64,000 nt of DNA from positions 1 to 64,000 of the forward strand of contig JAHDVK010000030.1 of assembly GCA_023384675.1 (NCBI GenBank), read 5' to 3'. Below are positions 52,401 through 60,314 of the stretch, piece by piece (the stretch's first letter is position 1; each line of letters begins with the position of its first letter). The position numbers and the translations under genes were made by a program. The notes beneath the pieces were generated by a model. That model worked only from the letters and a program-made list of their open reading frames with translations. It was not told where the DNA came from and made no database searches. The stretch comes from Bryobacteraceae bacterium. GTDB lineage: Bacteria > Acidobacteriota > Terriglobia > Bryobacterales > Bryobacteraceae.

Positions 52401-52572
52401 TCACGGCGTTTCGCACCACCCCGGTGAGCGTATTCGTGACCGTGATCTCCGCGCCGGGGATTACCGCCCCACTACCGTCCTGCACATTGCCATAGATGGT
52501 CACTGTGCCTTGTGCGGCCAAAAAGCCTGGCATCGTGGCCAGGAGGGTGAACAACAGAATACGTGGCACCAT
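49411..52572 (-). CDS. TonB-dependent receptor, Oar-like, paired with sulfatase
   Basis: The 1053-residue receptor has a signal peptide (VPRILLFTLLATMPGFLAAQ), the carboxypeptidase-regulatory domain GNVQDGSGAVIPGAEITVTNTLTG...LPIGLYTVRIQAQGFKAF (about 28-110), the plug with RIVELPLNGRNPLQLQYLVAGV, and a barrel ending RVIQFALKLSF. The domain layout is the same as in the receptors at 3.8 and 17.9 kb, but it lacks the sigmaF-type promoter and is instead divergent from a regulator gene at 52911. It probably imports a polysaccharide-derived ligand for the adjacent sulfatase. Confidence 0.92.
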   Translation of the reverse strand: MVPRILLFTLLATMPGFLAAQGTVTIYGNVQDGSGAVIPGAEITVTNTLTGVVRNAVSTQSGDYVVSQLPIGLYTVRIQAQGFKAFVQDGISVQVDENRQVNVVLQIGSVTESVEVAAELVQVETRSGALREVVDSKRIVELPLNGRNPLQLQYLVAGVGGIAGQGQAQNASVSINGSRTNANNYQLDGGDNHDPYFNTPSVFPSPDALEEFSVQTNAYGADRGRNAGAFMSAVTKSGTNQFRGTLFEFLRNDKLNARNFFALGVPPFKRNQYGGTIGGPIKRDRTFFFFSWQRTNERSAPGAVTAVVHTEAQRSGNFSNRTAPLRDPLGGTFAGNQIPASRLNQPAVRFLSALVPLPNGPDGLLSTISQQKVDDDQYIVKIDHRISNANQISGRLLRNINDFDEATGNLPGFLARINYQNWSLVANDTHIFSPSIVNTFTFSFTDIDRRQISIVPGNQTWNDFGAGFTRTMTAEAPAALHTLVDGYFNAFSRFPLNHFRQNYQFSNVLSWTKGSHFIKIGGDVRRSILDLQEFFRGDPFIRFRNTFTGDAGADMMLGAITQFEQIAEAANKPRVVELGFFVQDDWKATQRLTLNLGLRWDPWFPFEDQLNRYAQIRPGFQSTVFPTAPVGLAYPGDPGTNPTLLNTSWGNLGPRFGFAYDPTGRGRSSIRGGYGIFYSQVRQQANNQISTNQPFSLKLTANNPAGGINNPYQGFGNPFPFNPPTTPEEIQNYRWVTPMAITQWNPNFRNAMAQQWNLNLQQQFFGSWIGTLAYVGSKGNHLFMTTELNPAIFGAPGASVNARRALFPIFANVADQSSRGNSIYHAMQATVNKRFDKGLTVLANYTWSKMIDDASNDGGNPANPFDIRNQRGHSDLDRTHRFVGSFIYELPKLAGANPFVRQVFGGWETNGIITLVSGSWMTIGSGVDNSRSAVNLDRADLVGDPFLPTDRARGELIERYFNTSAFTVNALGTFGTSGRNIIRGPGDASVDAGISKNFMLSERVRLQFRSEFFNFFNRVNLGNPNTNASAAQFGRITGAGSPRVIQFALKLSF

Positions 52573-52910
52573 GATTATTTCCTCTCAGTCGATCGAAGTC
52601 TTCCGCGGACGTTCATGATAGGTCTCTGTCAATAGAAACCACGGTCCTACCGGCCCCTGCTCTCCAGCAACCTCCATCCTCGTCCCGGTGGGTCATTCCG
52701 TGGATCGATCAGAACCTGGATCCGCCCGGGCCTTCCGTGGCTTGAGGCTGACGGCAAGCTTCATCGCGAGACACCGTCCTGGCCGGAGCTGTAGAGTTTT
52801 GGACTTAATATATAGCAAGGTGGCACCCAGGTGGAAGGGGTAAACGGTCAACTGCCGGTGATTGACAGTCATTTCTCCGTAGAATCAATTTGTTACATGG
52901 AGGTTGCAAC

Positions 52911-54143
52911 GTGCTGTCAGACGATTCGCGTTGGGCGTTAACGCAACGTATCGCACAGAGCGAGGGTTTCCGGCGGGCTCCGCGGCTCCGGGCGTTTCTG
53001 TTGTATGTGGCCGAGCATCAGATCACCCGGCCGGAAGTTGAGCTAAACGAGTACCAGATCGCCACCAGCGTCTTCGACCGCCCAGCCAGCTTCAATCCCG
53101 TTGAGGAATCCATCGTGCGGTCATCGGCGCGGCAACTGCGCGCCAAGCTTCAGGAATACTTCGAGGGGGAGGGCCGCGGCGAGGACCAGATTCTCGTGAT
53201 CCCCAAGGGAACTTATGTGCCCGAATTCGTGGCGCGGCAAGAGGTGCAAAGGGTCGCGGAAGCGCCGCCTCATTGCGAACGGCGATGGAAGGCCGCGACA
53301 GCGGCGCTCGCCATCCTCACTGTCGCGCTGGGGTGGACCGCCTATCGCGGCCGGTCCGAAGGCGCGCCTGAACCGCCGGCAGGTATGGTGTTTTCTGTCT
53401 TTAGGCCGGCAGACGGCGAGATTCAGGTGGTGCTCTGCGATTCGGCTCTCGTGACCGTGAATGCCTTCCGGAAGCAGGTCTTGACCGTCGAAGAATACTC
53501 GCAGCGCATGGAGCAGACCTTTGCGCTGCTGCCGGAGTCCTTGCCGGGGAGCGCAACCCCGCAGCGGTTTCCCGGCGGAAGACTCATCACCAGTTTCCGG
53601 GATGCCGCCTTTCTGTCGAGTTTGATCGAGCAAGGGACAGCGGCGGGCTACCGCTTTGCGACAAAGCACGCCCGGCTGGTGCCATCGAGGGACTTCCGGT
53701 CGGGATCTCACATTCTCATCGGAAGTTCCTGGTCGAATCCGTGGACAGGTTTGTTCGAAGAGAAACTCAATTTTCGCTTCGTGCAGGATTCGGAGGGCCG
53801 CTACGGACTTCTGAACAGCGATCCGAAACAGGGCGAGCAGCCCTTCTACTATGCGACACCGGAGGAGGCGCGCAACGGTCTTTCGTGGGCGCGGATCGCC
53901 ATGGCGCCTAATCTGTCCGGAAACGGCCGCGTGCTCCTGATTTCCGGCATGCAGACCGAGAGTTCAGAAGGGGCTTCGGAGGCGGTGCTGTCAGAGGAGT
54001 TTGCGGCGGCTGTCCAGAAGGCGATCGGAGGAGCCCCCCTGGGTGAATTGAACGTCGCGGAGTTGCTGGTTGAGGTCCGTGCAGTGAACGGGACGGTTCA
54101 GGGGCGCAGGCTCGTCGCCTCGCGCGTGGGGAAGACAAGGTAG
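52911..54143 (+). CDS. wHTH-like regulator with one membrane helix, divergent from the TonB receptor
   Basis: The product is about 410 residues. The N-terminal region WALTQRIAQSEGFRRAPRLRAFLLYVAEHQI...LNEYQIATSVFDRPASFNPVEESIVRSSARQLRAKLQEYFEGEGRGEDQILVIPKGTYVPEF resembles the DNA-binding-like domain often found beside Solibacter TonB receptors. One transmembrane helix (AATAALAILTVALGWTAYRG, about 138-157) follows, then an extracytoplasmic domain of unknown fold. GTG 52911 is preferred to TTG 52890 because GGAGG lies 8 bases upstream. It probably senses a ligand outside and controls the receptor-sulfatase pair (inference). Confidence 0.75.
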   Translation: MLSDDSRWALTQRIAQSEGFRRAPRLRAFLLYVAEHQITRPEVELNEYQIATSVFDRPASFNPVEESIVRSSARQLRAKLQEYFEGEGRGEDQILVIPKGTYVPEFVARQEVQRVAEAPPHCERRWKAATAALAILTVALGWTAYRGRSEGAPEPPAGMVFSVFRPADGEIQVVLCDSALVTVNAFRKQVLTVEEYSQRMEQTFALLPESLPGSATPQRFPGGRLITSFRDAAFLSSLIEQGTAAGYRFATKHARLVPSRDFRSGSHILIGSSWSNPWTGLFEEKLNFRFVQDSEGRYGLLNSDPKQGEQPFYYATPEEARNGLSWARIAMAPNLSGNGRVLLISGMQTESSEGASEAVLSEEFAAAVQKAIGGAPLGELNVAELLVEVRAVNGTVQGRRLVASRVGKTR

Positions 54144-54689
54144 TAGGGAGCCTCGAGGGAGAAAGCCGGGAATGCGGCCGAAGGCGACTCCATCGTGCTG
54201 GCCGCAATTGGCGAACGGCGGAACCGGAATCGCTGGCGTACCTCGTCCTGGCGGGATAGTGCAGACACGCGGAGGCCACCACGCTGTAAGAGAAAAAATA
54301 CCGGGAAATTGCCCACGTCCGGCCGCCTGAAGACCTCAGAGTCATCGCGCCTCGGAAGTACTTTGTGGCTGGTAAGCTCCACCGGGGCGCGCCTGACAGC
54401 GGATCTTGGCGCGCCCGGTTGCAGCGAGTACTTCACCCACGTTCAGTTGGGAAAAGAACTTGGCTCAAACACCGTGACTGCCAGGGTCGGGTCTGCCTCC
54501 CGGCGGGCACGAGCGCAATGCTTCGAGCCGTTCCTGGGGCATCCCACACTGAACAGAATCGTGCTCGGCGGCGAATAGCGCGCAGTCATTCCGGTAGGCG
54601 TAGTACGACGGCTGGATCGCGAAACTGCGCGAAGTAGCTCTCAGTGCGCGCGCTCTGCACCTGGCCGAGCGGCCGCGTGCGCGCAGGCG
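54144..54689. other. non-coding or degraded stretch
   Basis: I see no supported gene between the regulator and the MFS remnant. Several overlapping short frames exist, but none resembles a known family or has an RBS. Confidence 0.5.
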
Positions 54690-55335
54690 GTCCGATGCCG
54701 CGCCGCCCACCAACTTGCCGATGTCTACGGTCAGGAACGGGATCCAGCCGAACATACCGATCTCCTTCAGCGTGAAGCCTCGCTCCTTACTCAAGTAGTC
54801 CGGCAGCCAGAAGACGTAAAACCACCAGACGGGCGTCGCGAGCATGCGCGCCCCCATCAGGCCCCAAAGCTGGCGCACGCCTAGCAGTGGTTTGATTGCT
54901 TCCAGATAGCCGCGCTTCCTGGCCGGGCCCGCGTGCGCGCCCGTTTCCTCGAGCACCTTTGCGCGATCCGCCTCGCTCAGCCAGGGATGCTCACCGGGCC
55001 GCTGGTAGATCGCAAGCCAGCCAATCAGCCAGACAAAGCCCAGCAGGCCGGTGATCAGAAACGCGGCCCGCCAACCCCAGAAGATGGCGATGGCCGCGAC
55101 CATCGGCTGAGCGATAATGGCGCCGATGGCCGAGCCGCCGTCGAGCACGCCCATTGCGAAAGCCCGGCGGTGTTTCGGGAACCACTCGGAGATGGCCTTG
55201 CCGCCCGCGGGCCACTTGCCCGCTTCGCCCAGGCCCAGCAGGAAGCGCAGAATGGCAAGCACGACGACACCCGTTGCCAGCGCGTGTCCCGCGGCGGCCG
55301 CCGACCACGCGGCGATGAACAGCACGAAGCCCAGG
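54690..55335 (-). pseudogene. MFS transporter fragment (hexuronate/anion:cation symporter type)
   Basis: The reading frame from about 55335 to 54690 encodes LGFVLFIAAWSAAAAGHAL...FLLGLGEAGKWPAGGKAISEWFPKHRRAFAMGVLDGGSAIGAIIAQPMVAAI, the classic ExuT/ACS-family motif, and continues to YLSKERGFTLKEIGMFGWIPFLTVDIGKLVGGAASDRLRARG. The first helices and the last third are missing. Upstream it runs in frame into transposase-derived sequence, and downstream into unrelated sequence. It is a non-functional internal fragment fused to an IS remnant. Confidence 0.85.
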
Positions 55336-55785
55336 CGTGTGCGGGCCTGGCCATCGGAGGAACTGGCCAGGGACAGTTGCAGGAAGCGCAGAGCCCAGAT
55401 GAGATTGACCTGGAAGGGGGGGCGAGGGGATCGCGCATGTACTTGGCGCCGCTGACCTTGCGGCCGGACTTGCGAATGCGGGTATCGTCGAGGGCGACCA
55501 CGGCGGGCGAGTCCGCAGCGAGATGATCGAGCAGATGCTGGCGCACGGCGGCGAAGAGCGCATCGGGTTCAATCCGCTCGCGCGAGTACATGCGGTAGTC
55601 GGCGGTCCAGTCCTGAGCGAGACGGCCGGAAGCACTGAGCAGGGAAGTCACCGAGTGAGTACCGAGGCAGACGATCTGAGACAGGACGTGCCGGGACAGG
55701 CGGGAACGCATCCGGGGGGATAAACCAGCCGTGGCCTGTTCGAGCAGCTGCTGGAAGGCAGTCAGGAGGAGGGTGGAGTTTTTTT
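55336..55785 (-). pseudogene. IS transposase 5' part (OrfB), frameshifted and truncated
   Basis: From the A8 site near 55785 the -1 frame encodes LLLTAFQQLLEQATAGLSPRMRSRLSRHVLSQIVCLGTHSVTSLLSASGRLAQDWTADYRMYSRERIEPDALFAAV...VVALDDTRIRKSGRKVSGAKYMRDPLAPP, the N-terminal half of a DDE transposase (VVALDDT is the first catalytic Asp region). At a C7 run (+ strand G7, about 55416-55422) the frame slips: the next frame continues FQVNLIWALRFLQLSLASSSDGQARTR and then joins the MFS fragment at about 55335. The rest of the IS is deleted. Confidence 0.8.
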
Positions 55786-55971
55786 TAAAGGGACCGGGGA
55801 GGGATGAGCGTCCGGGCGGCGGAGGATGAGGTGAGCCTTATCGTGGACGGACCATTCGACGGTTTCACCTTTGGCAAAGTCCATGGCTTGGGCAAGGGCA
55901 GAGGGGAAGTTGATGTACCACTGTTCGCTGGCCTTACGCTGGATGAGCTGGACCTTGGTGGGGAAGGGCAT
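55762..55971 (-). mobile_element. IS-encoded small ORF (OrfA) preceding the transposase frame
   Basis: This 69-residue product, MPFPTKVQLIQRKASEQWYINFP..., is of a type I recall directly upstream of similar transposase genes. ATG 55971 has GGAGG 6 bases upstream. It ends 14 codons after TTT-AAA-AAA-AAC, an A8 slippery string at 55778-55785. A -1 slip there would read into the transposase frame, so OrfA and OrfB were probably made as a fusion. No clear terminal inverted repeats were identified. Confidence 0.65.
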
Positions 55972-55984
55972 GTGGCCTCCAAAT

Positions 55985-56000
55985 GATCTAGTTATCGAAC
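55985..56000. promoter_or_regulatory. palindromic site upstream of the IS ORF
   Basis: CTAGTTATCGAACTAG is two 6-bp arms (CTAGTT/AACTAG) around ATCG, 14 bp before ATG 55971. It may be an operator or part of an IS end; which one is not decided by sequence. Confidence 0.45.
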
Positions 56001-56175
56001 TAGAGCATAACTCAAACAATCGACAAACAGAAGAGGAAATATTTGAAGAGAAAACTAGTCAAGGGCCACACGCCAGGCTGCCACCGTCAGGTGGAGGTAG
56101 ACGGTGTGGGCGACCGGCGAGAGACGTTCGATTTATTCACACACCCTGACGCCGGCGCCTCTCGCTTGCTCACGC

Positions 56176-58731
56176 TTACTGCCCCCCGAACCCCACCCGC
56201 AACACCCCCGCCGCCTCCCGCGTCGCCGGACGCAGCCCCCGGTATTCCCGGAAATCGCCCCCCGGTTCGCCCACCCGCAGCGTGAACAGCCCCGTCTTCG
56301 TGAACACCCGCGGGTGCCATTCCGTCCCACGCACCCGCACCGTATAGATCATCTCCCCGCTCTCTTCCGCCACCACCTGCACCACTGGATTGCTCATCCC
56401 CTCCACCACCACCCGCGGCAGCCAGGCCACGCCCTTTTTCGCGAAATTGTCTTCCCGGTCGATCGTCTTCGGCCACCCGGGAAACTGCCGCCCCTCCGCT
56501 CCCGGCGCCGCCGCGTCCACCAGAATCGGCCAGCACTCTGACGTGATCTTCCCGCTTTCCTTGTCCAGCCGCACAATCCCGTAGCCCGAAGCCTTGTCCA
56601 TCAGCCTCTCGTACGCCCCTTCCCGCCACTTCTTCTTCGGATTCGCCACCGCCCAAACGGTCAGTTTGTTGCCGAACGGATCCAGGAACTCCCCTGTGTA
56701 GTCCGGCATTCCCGGCGCCCGGTTTTTGCCCGGTTCGTCCGGCTCATACAGCCTTGGATAGCCCGCCGCGATCGATGGAACGCAGAAACTCCACCCAGAA
56801 TCGTTCCAGTCCTCCACACCGTGATGAATCATCGACGGCAGATGAGTGTCCCCTGCGTACATGAACGCATACCCCTTCCTCAACTCCCGCAGCGCCCGGT
56901 TTCGCGCCGAATGCGGCCACCCGTTCGTGTCCAGATCCGCCACCAGTCTCATGAACTCCGCCCCGTGCGTCGTCGCCGCCGCCCCGAATATCGTCTGGCT
57001 CAGCGCCACCTTGAAATCCGCGCCTCGCCAGTCGCCCGTCCAGTGCCGCACAAACTCCAGTTGCCTCTCCCCCAGAATCGTCGCCCCTGGCGGATCGTAC
57101 GCCTGCCGGTCGAAATTCGGATCCGTCACATGGTCCGGACGCCCGCCCGTCGGCGGTACGATCCCTTTGGGTCCGCTCTTGAACTTCCGGTCCTCGATGA
57201 TCCCGAAACTCACCCGCCCGTAGAGCAGGTCCGTGTAATACACCCCAATCCCCTGTTCCACCGGACGCCCGTCGAACGGATCCGGCAAATGCGCCGTCTG
57301 CGTCCGCTGCACCATGTTCACCCACTCCGCCGGCATCACATACCCGCCCCGTTCGTGCTCCTCGATGGGCTGCTTCCGCCCCCCGCCGCCCCAGATATTG
57401 CCCTGATACACATCATGATCGTCCGGCATGTGCACCGTCACGCGGTCCCGCATCAAATCCCCGAAACTCCACCCCACCAGATACCACTTCCGCAAATAAT
57501 CTATCGCCGCTGTCTCCACCGGCAGCCGCTGAATTCCATAACCCGCCACATTTTCATAAATCTGATCCCCGGAGAAAAACAGCACATCCGGATCGTGATA
57601 ACCGACGTTCTTTACCGTTGGCAGATTTGGAAATCCCGTGTCCTGATTTCCTGTAAATCCAGCCACCACGATCGTCCGCTTGTCCACCGGGTCCCGCCGC
57701 ACCGTCCCTTCCCAATAATGCGGCGCCGTCTTGCCGCCTTTCCCCTTCAAGGCATAAACCAGCCGGTACCGCACGTCCTTGGTCGCATCCCAATCCGCCA
57801 CCCGGAACGTCGCCGTCCGCGCCAGCGTGTGGATCAATTCTTCGTCAATCCGCTTCCACTGCCCGCCCTCCTGCACCTCCAAGCCCACCACCGGCGTATC
57901 TTCCACGCCCAACGGCGGCATCTGCGCCGTCATCTTCAACACGCCCTTCGACAAGGTGTACTGCGACCACAAAATCGGTCCGAACACCCGTTCCGGATGC
58001 GCCTCCACCCGCGCTCCTCCCACCTTCCAGTCATCAAACCAATACACCGACGATCCCCCCCGCGGACTCGCCGCCGCCCCCGCCCTGCCGCCGCCCCGCT
58101 CCCAATGCGCCACCAGCGCCACGTTCCCCGTCAGCCTGTTTGCTTCCACCACCAGCACCGCCTCCCGCGCCTTCCGCCCGCTTCCCCTCTCCACCGCCGT
58201 CAACGTCAATCGCACCGAATCGCCCTCCGGAGCGCCGGTCAGCACCAATTCCACGTCCCGCAACCCAATTCCCGCATCGCGCCGCTTCTCCACCACCTCA
58301 AACTGCTCCGCCCCGATGAACAACTTCCCCGATGCCGTAATCCCCGCGTCCAAACCCCGCCCGTGCACCGCCGCCGACCGGTAATCGTCCACCGGTCCCA
58401 CAATGCCCACCCGGAATCCCGCCCAGCCCGGCGTCAACTGCCCCTCCGGATGCAGCCGCCCCAACTTCACCGACATCCGGAAACCCGCGTTCTCCTTCCC
58501 CAGCGTATGCGTCAACAACTGCACATTGCGGTTCATCCCGCTCACAAAGCACTCGAGCCGCCCCCGCGCCACCCGCCAGTCCTGCAGCGGATTCGTCCAG
58601 TACTCCGGACCAATCCACGCCCGCTCCGTGTGCTCCACAAAATCACTCGCGAACTCCGCCCCAGGCAGCAGACCCCCCATCACCACCAAACCCAGCGCCG
58701 CCGCGCCATTCAAAAACCGTTCTGTTGCCAT
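56176..58731 (-). CDS. PhoD-like alkaline phosphatase family protein
   Basis: The 851-residue exported metallophosphoesterase has a signal peptide (NGAAALGLVVMGGLLPGAEF), a beta-rich N-terminal part of about 320 residues, and a PhoD-like domain with FFSGDQIYENV (metal ligand Asp), TVHMPDDHDVYQGN (DDHD) and YAGDTHLPSM plus IIEDRKFKSG. It is far larger than Bacillus PhoD. It probably releases phosphate from organic phosphates in the periplasm. It stands alone; downstream lies the IS remnant. The opposite strand has a long open frame that is only its shadow. Confidence 0.87.
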   Translation of the reverse strand: MATERFLNGAAALGLVVMGGLLPGAEFASDFVEHTERAWIGPEYWTNPLQDWRVARGRLECFVSGMNRNVQLLTHTLGKENAGFRMSVKLGRLHPEGQLTPGWAGFRVGIVGPVDDYRSAAVHGRGLDAGITASGKLFIGAEQFEVVEKRRDAGIGLRDVELVLTGAPEGDSVRLTLTAVERGSGRKAREAVLVVEANRLTGNVALVAHWERGGGRAGAAASPRGGSSVYWFDDWKVGGARVEAHPERVFGPILWSQYTLSKGVLKMTAQMPPLGVEDTPVVGLEVQEGGQWKRIDEELIHTLARTATFRVADWDATKDVRYRLVYALKGKGGKTAPHYWEGTVRRDPVDKRTIVVAGFTGNQDTGFPNLPTVKNVGYHDPDVLFFSGDQIYENVAGYGIQRLPVETAAIDYLRKWYLVGWSFGDLMRDRVTVHMPDDHDVYQGNIWGGGGRKQPIEEHERGGYVMPAEWVNMVQRTQTAHLPDPFDGRPVEQGIGVYYTDLLYGRVSFGIIEDRKFKSGPKGIVPPTGGRPDHVTDPNFDRQAYDPPGATILGERQLEFVRHWTGDWRGADFKVALSQTIFGAAATTHGAEFMRLVADLDTNGWPHSARNRALRELRKGYAFMYAGDTHLPSMIHHGVEDWNDSGWSFCVPSIAAGYPRLYEPDEPGKNRAPGMPDYTGEFLDPFGNKLTVWAVANPKKKWREGAYERLMDKASGYGIVRLDKESGKITSECWPILVDAAAPGAEGRQFPGWPKTIDREDNFAKKGVAWLPRVVVEGMSNPVVQVVAEESGEMIYTVRVRGTEWHPRVFTKTGLFTLRVGEPGGDFREYRGLRPATREAAGVLRVGFGGQ

Positions 58732-58929
58732 AGCGCCATTATCTTTTCACACCCGCCACCCTCATACAATCGCCTCATTCCCCGTCCATACCAAGAACCG
58801 GGGACGCTCTCGGCCCCCTGCCCTCAGTGATTCTTCAGGCACGCCCCAACCCCGCAAGCCCCTTGAGTACCCGGGTGTGAGGCCAAACGAGACTTCCCGG
58901 AAAAACGACACCGAACGGGACGGGCGCTG

Positions 58930-59694
58930 AAGGATGTCTACGTCAACGACGCGGCGCACCGGATCCCGGTCGAGTGCGAGATCGTGGCCGGGCGGGATGA
59001 ATTAGAGTTCTATGCCGCGCTGGGCATCGTGGGCCACGGACCGATCTCGGGCTTCGCCAGGAGCACCGCCCAACCGCACACGCTCTACGGCCAGCCCAAC
59101 CACGGTCCCGGCTTGCTCGGACTCCGTCGCTCCTACGGCGGGAATCCCGTCACTGGCGAGGAGACGCCTGCGGACAACGCACCTGATTCCGGCTCCAACA
59201 GCTTCGCCCTCGATTCCGTCGGTGAGCCCCTGCCCAACAATCCGTTGCCCGGCGTGGCGTTTCTCCAGATCCGCCGGACCGACGAAAAGGGCATCCAACC
59301 CATCCGCCCACCCGAGCGGAAGGTGCAAGCTCAAGTCACGGGTGGACTGGGCTGCTGGGCCTGGACTGCGCAGGGCACCCGCATCTGGGTGCCGGCCTGC
59401 ACGAACCCGGTGTGGATCGCCGTCAACACGCTGCTTAGAGCCAAGGGTTTGTCCTCGGCGTCCGCTGCGGCACAACAGAATCAACGGGGTTCGGATGGGG
59501 CGGGTAGCAATGTTACACGCGGGCAGCGCTTTTCGATCGCCGTTACGCAGCCTCCTTCTCCAGCCTGTCATGCGCGGTGCAGCCTCTGCCCAACCAGCCT
59601 GTACGTCGATGTCAAGACGGCGTTGACAGATCGGACAGAGGCCAGCCTGGCCTCTTCGATGAGATTGACGACGCCGGCAAGCAAGTGGCCGTAG
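58930..59694 (+). pseudogene. truncated phage-tail-like or structural protein remnant
   Basis: The frame opens without a start and encodes KDVYVNDAAHRIPVECEIVAGRDELEFYAALGIVGHGPISGF, then PHTLYGQPNHGPGLLGLRRSYGGNPVTGEE, NPLPGVAFLQIRRTDEKGIQPIRP and WTAQGTRIWVPACTNPVWIAVNTLLRAKGLSSAS. The motif NPVWI-x-NxLLRA resembles the NPAWxxxDLLTNxRYG segment of phage tail tip J-type proteins. Beginning and end are missing. The assignment is by motif only; it may be another conserved protein. Confidence 0.5.
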
Positions 59695-59768
59695 GAGGCG
59701 GTCTGTCGCCCTAGGTCGCTTCGAACCGGGACACGCAGACTTTTCTTTGGTGACTTCCTCATCGCCAT
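59568..59768 (-). pseudogene. N-terminal remnant of a YhcG/DUF1016 nuclease
   Basis: This 66-residue frame contains LLAGVVNLIEEARLASVRSVNAVLTSTYRLVGQRL, matching the start of DUF1016 (PDDEXK) proteins (typically LIxEARxxxxRxVNxxLxxxYWxIGRRI). It then ends. The nuclease domain is absent, so the fragment is inactive. It overlaps the tail-like remnant on the other strand. Confidence 0.65.
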
Positions 59769-59885
59769 CCCTCAACGCGACCGCCGCCTCGAGTGCCTGT
59801 TGCGAAACGGGCTTTCAATCCGGTGCCCACTCAAGACATCCACAATGCCGCGAGTCACAACATCAAAGCTTTTCGGATGGCGGCC

Positions 59886-59930
59886 TGGGGAAAAACACGA
59901 CGCTCAACTTGCTTGCAGAGCGCTGTACGC
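59886..59930. repeat. short string shared with 29296-29340
   Basis: GAAAAACACGACGCTCAACTTGC-type sequence here corresponds to GAAAAGCCCGACGCTCAGCTCGC at 29.3 kb, with about 85 percent identity over 40 bases by eye. On the minus strand both give VQR-x-AS-x-LSV, so they may be the end of a shared transposase-like ORF. Confidence 0.4.
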
Positions 59931-59988
59931 ACAAATACGGTGACTTCCGTGCGCGGCTGAACAGACCGTATTGGCGCGAAGACCGAGA

Positions 59989-60192
59989 GCCCAGCTTGCG
60001 GGCAAGGGCGGCCGGAACCGCCTCCTCGAAAAGGATCCATACATGCTGCCCTGCCCCGGGCGCGACCGCTCCCAGGCGGCCGGCAGATTCCGGCAACGGC
60101 AGGTTTCGATAAAGGCAGCCGCGTCTTCGCGCCAGCCTTCCCCGTCGAGTATCAGCGGCGAGGAAGAAACACGTCTCGTCCTGGGGCATCGG
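59989..60192 (-). pseudogene. TOTE conflict system primase fragment with two frameshifts
   Basis: Pieces in two frames join into one typical TOTE-primase stretch: MPQDETCFFLAAD (first frame), DGEGWREDAAAFIETCRCRNLPAAWERSRPG (second frame), AGQHVWILFEEAVPAALARKLGS (first frame again). Intact relatives read PDETCxFLAADFD...WREDxxAFLETC...ALERSRSGNGxHVWxFF. The helicase and nuclease parts of the system are missing. It is a defence-gene remnant next to the YhcG piece. Confidence 0.7.
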
Positions 60193-60314
60193 CTTGGCTT
60201 CATGAAGCGACATTCCCCGCTTGGCGCGAAGACGGTCCGGGGCGGGAAGACTTGGCCTTCCTGGCGGCGACGCAGGCTTGACGTTTCCTGGGGGCCGGTG
60301 TAGTTGTGGAAAGC

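Noticed and set aside
56821-58830. A 669-residue Arg/His/Pro-rich plus-strand frame
   Set aside because: It is the antisense shadow of the PhoD-like gene, which has real motifs on the minus strand.
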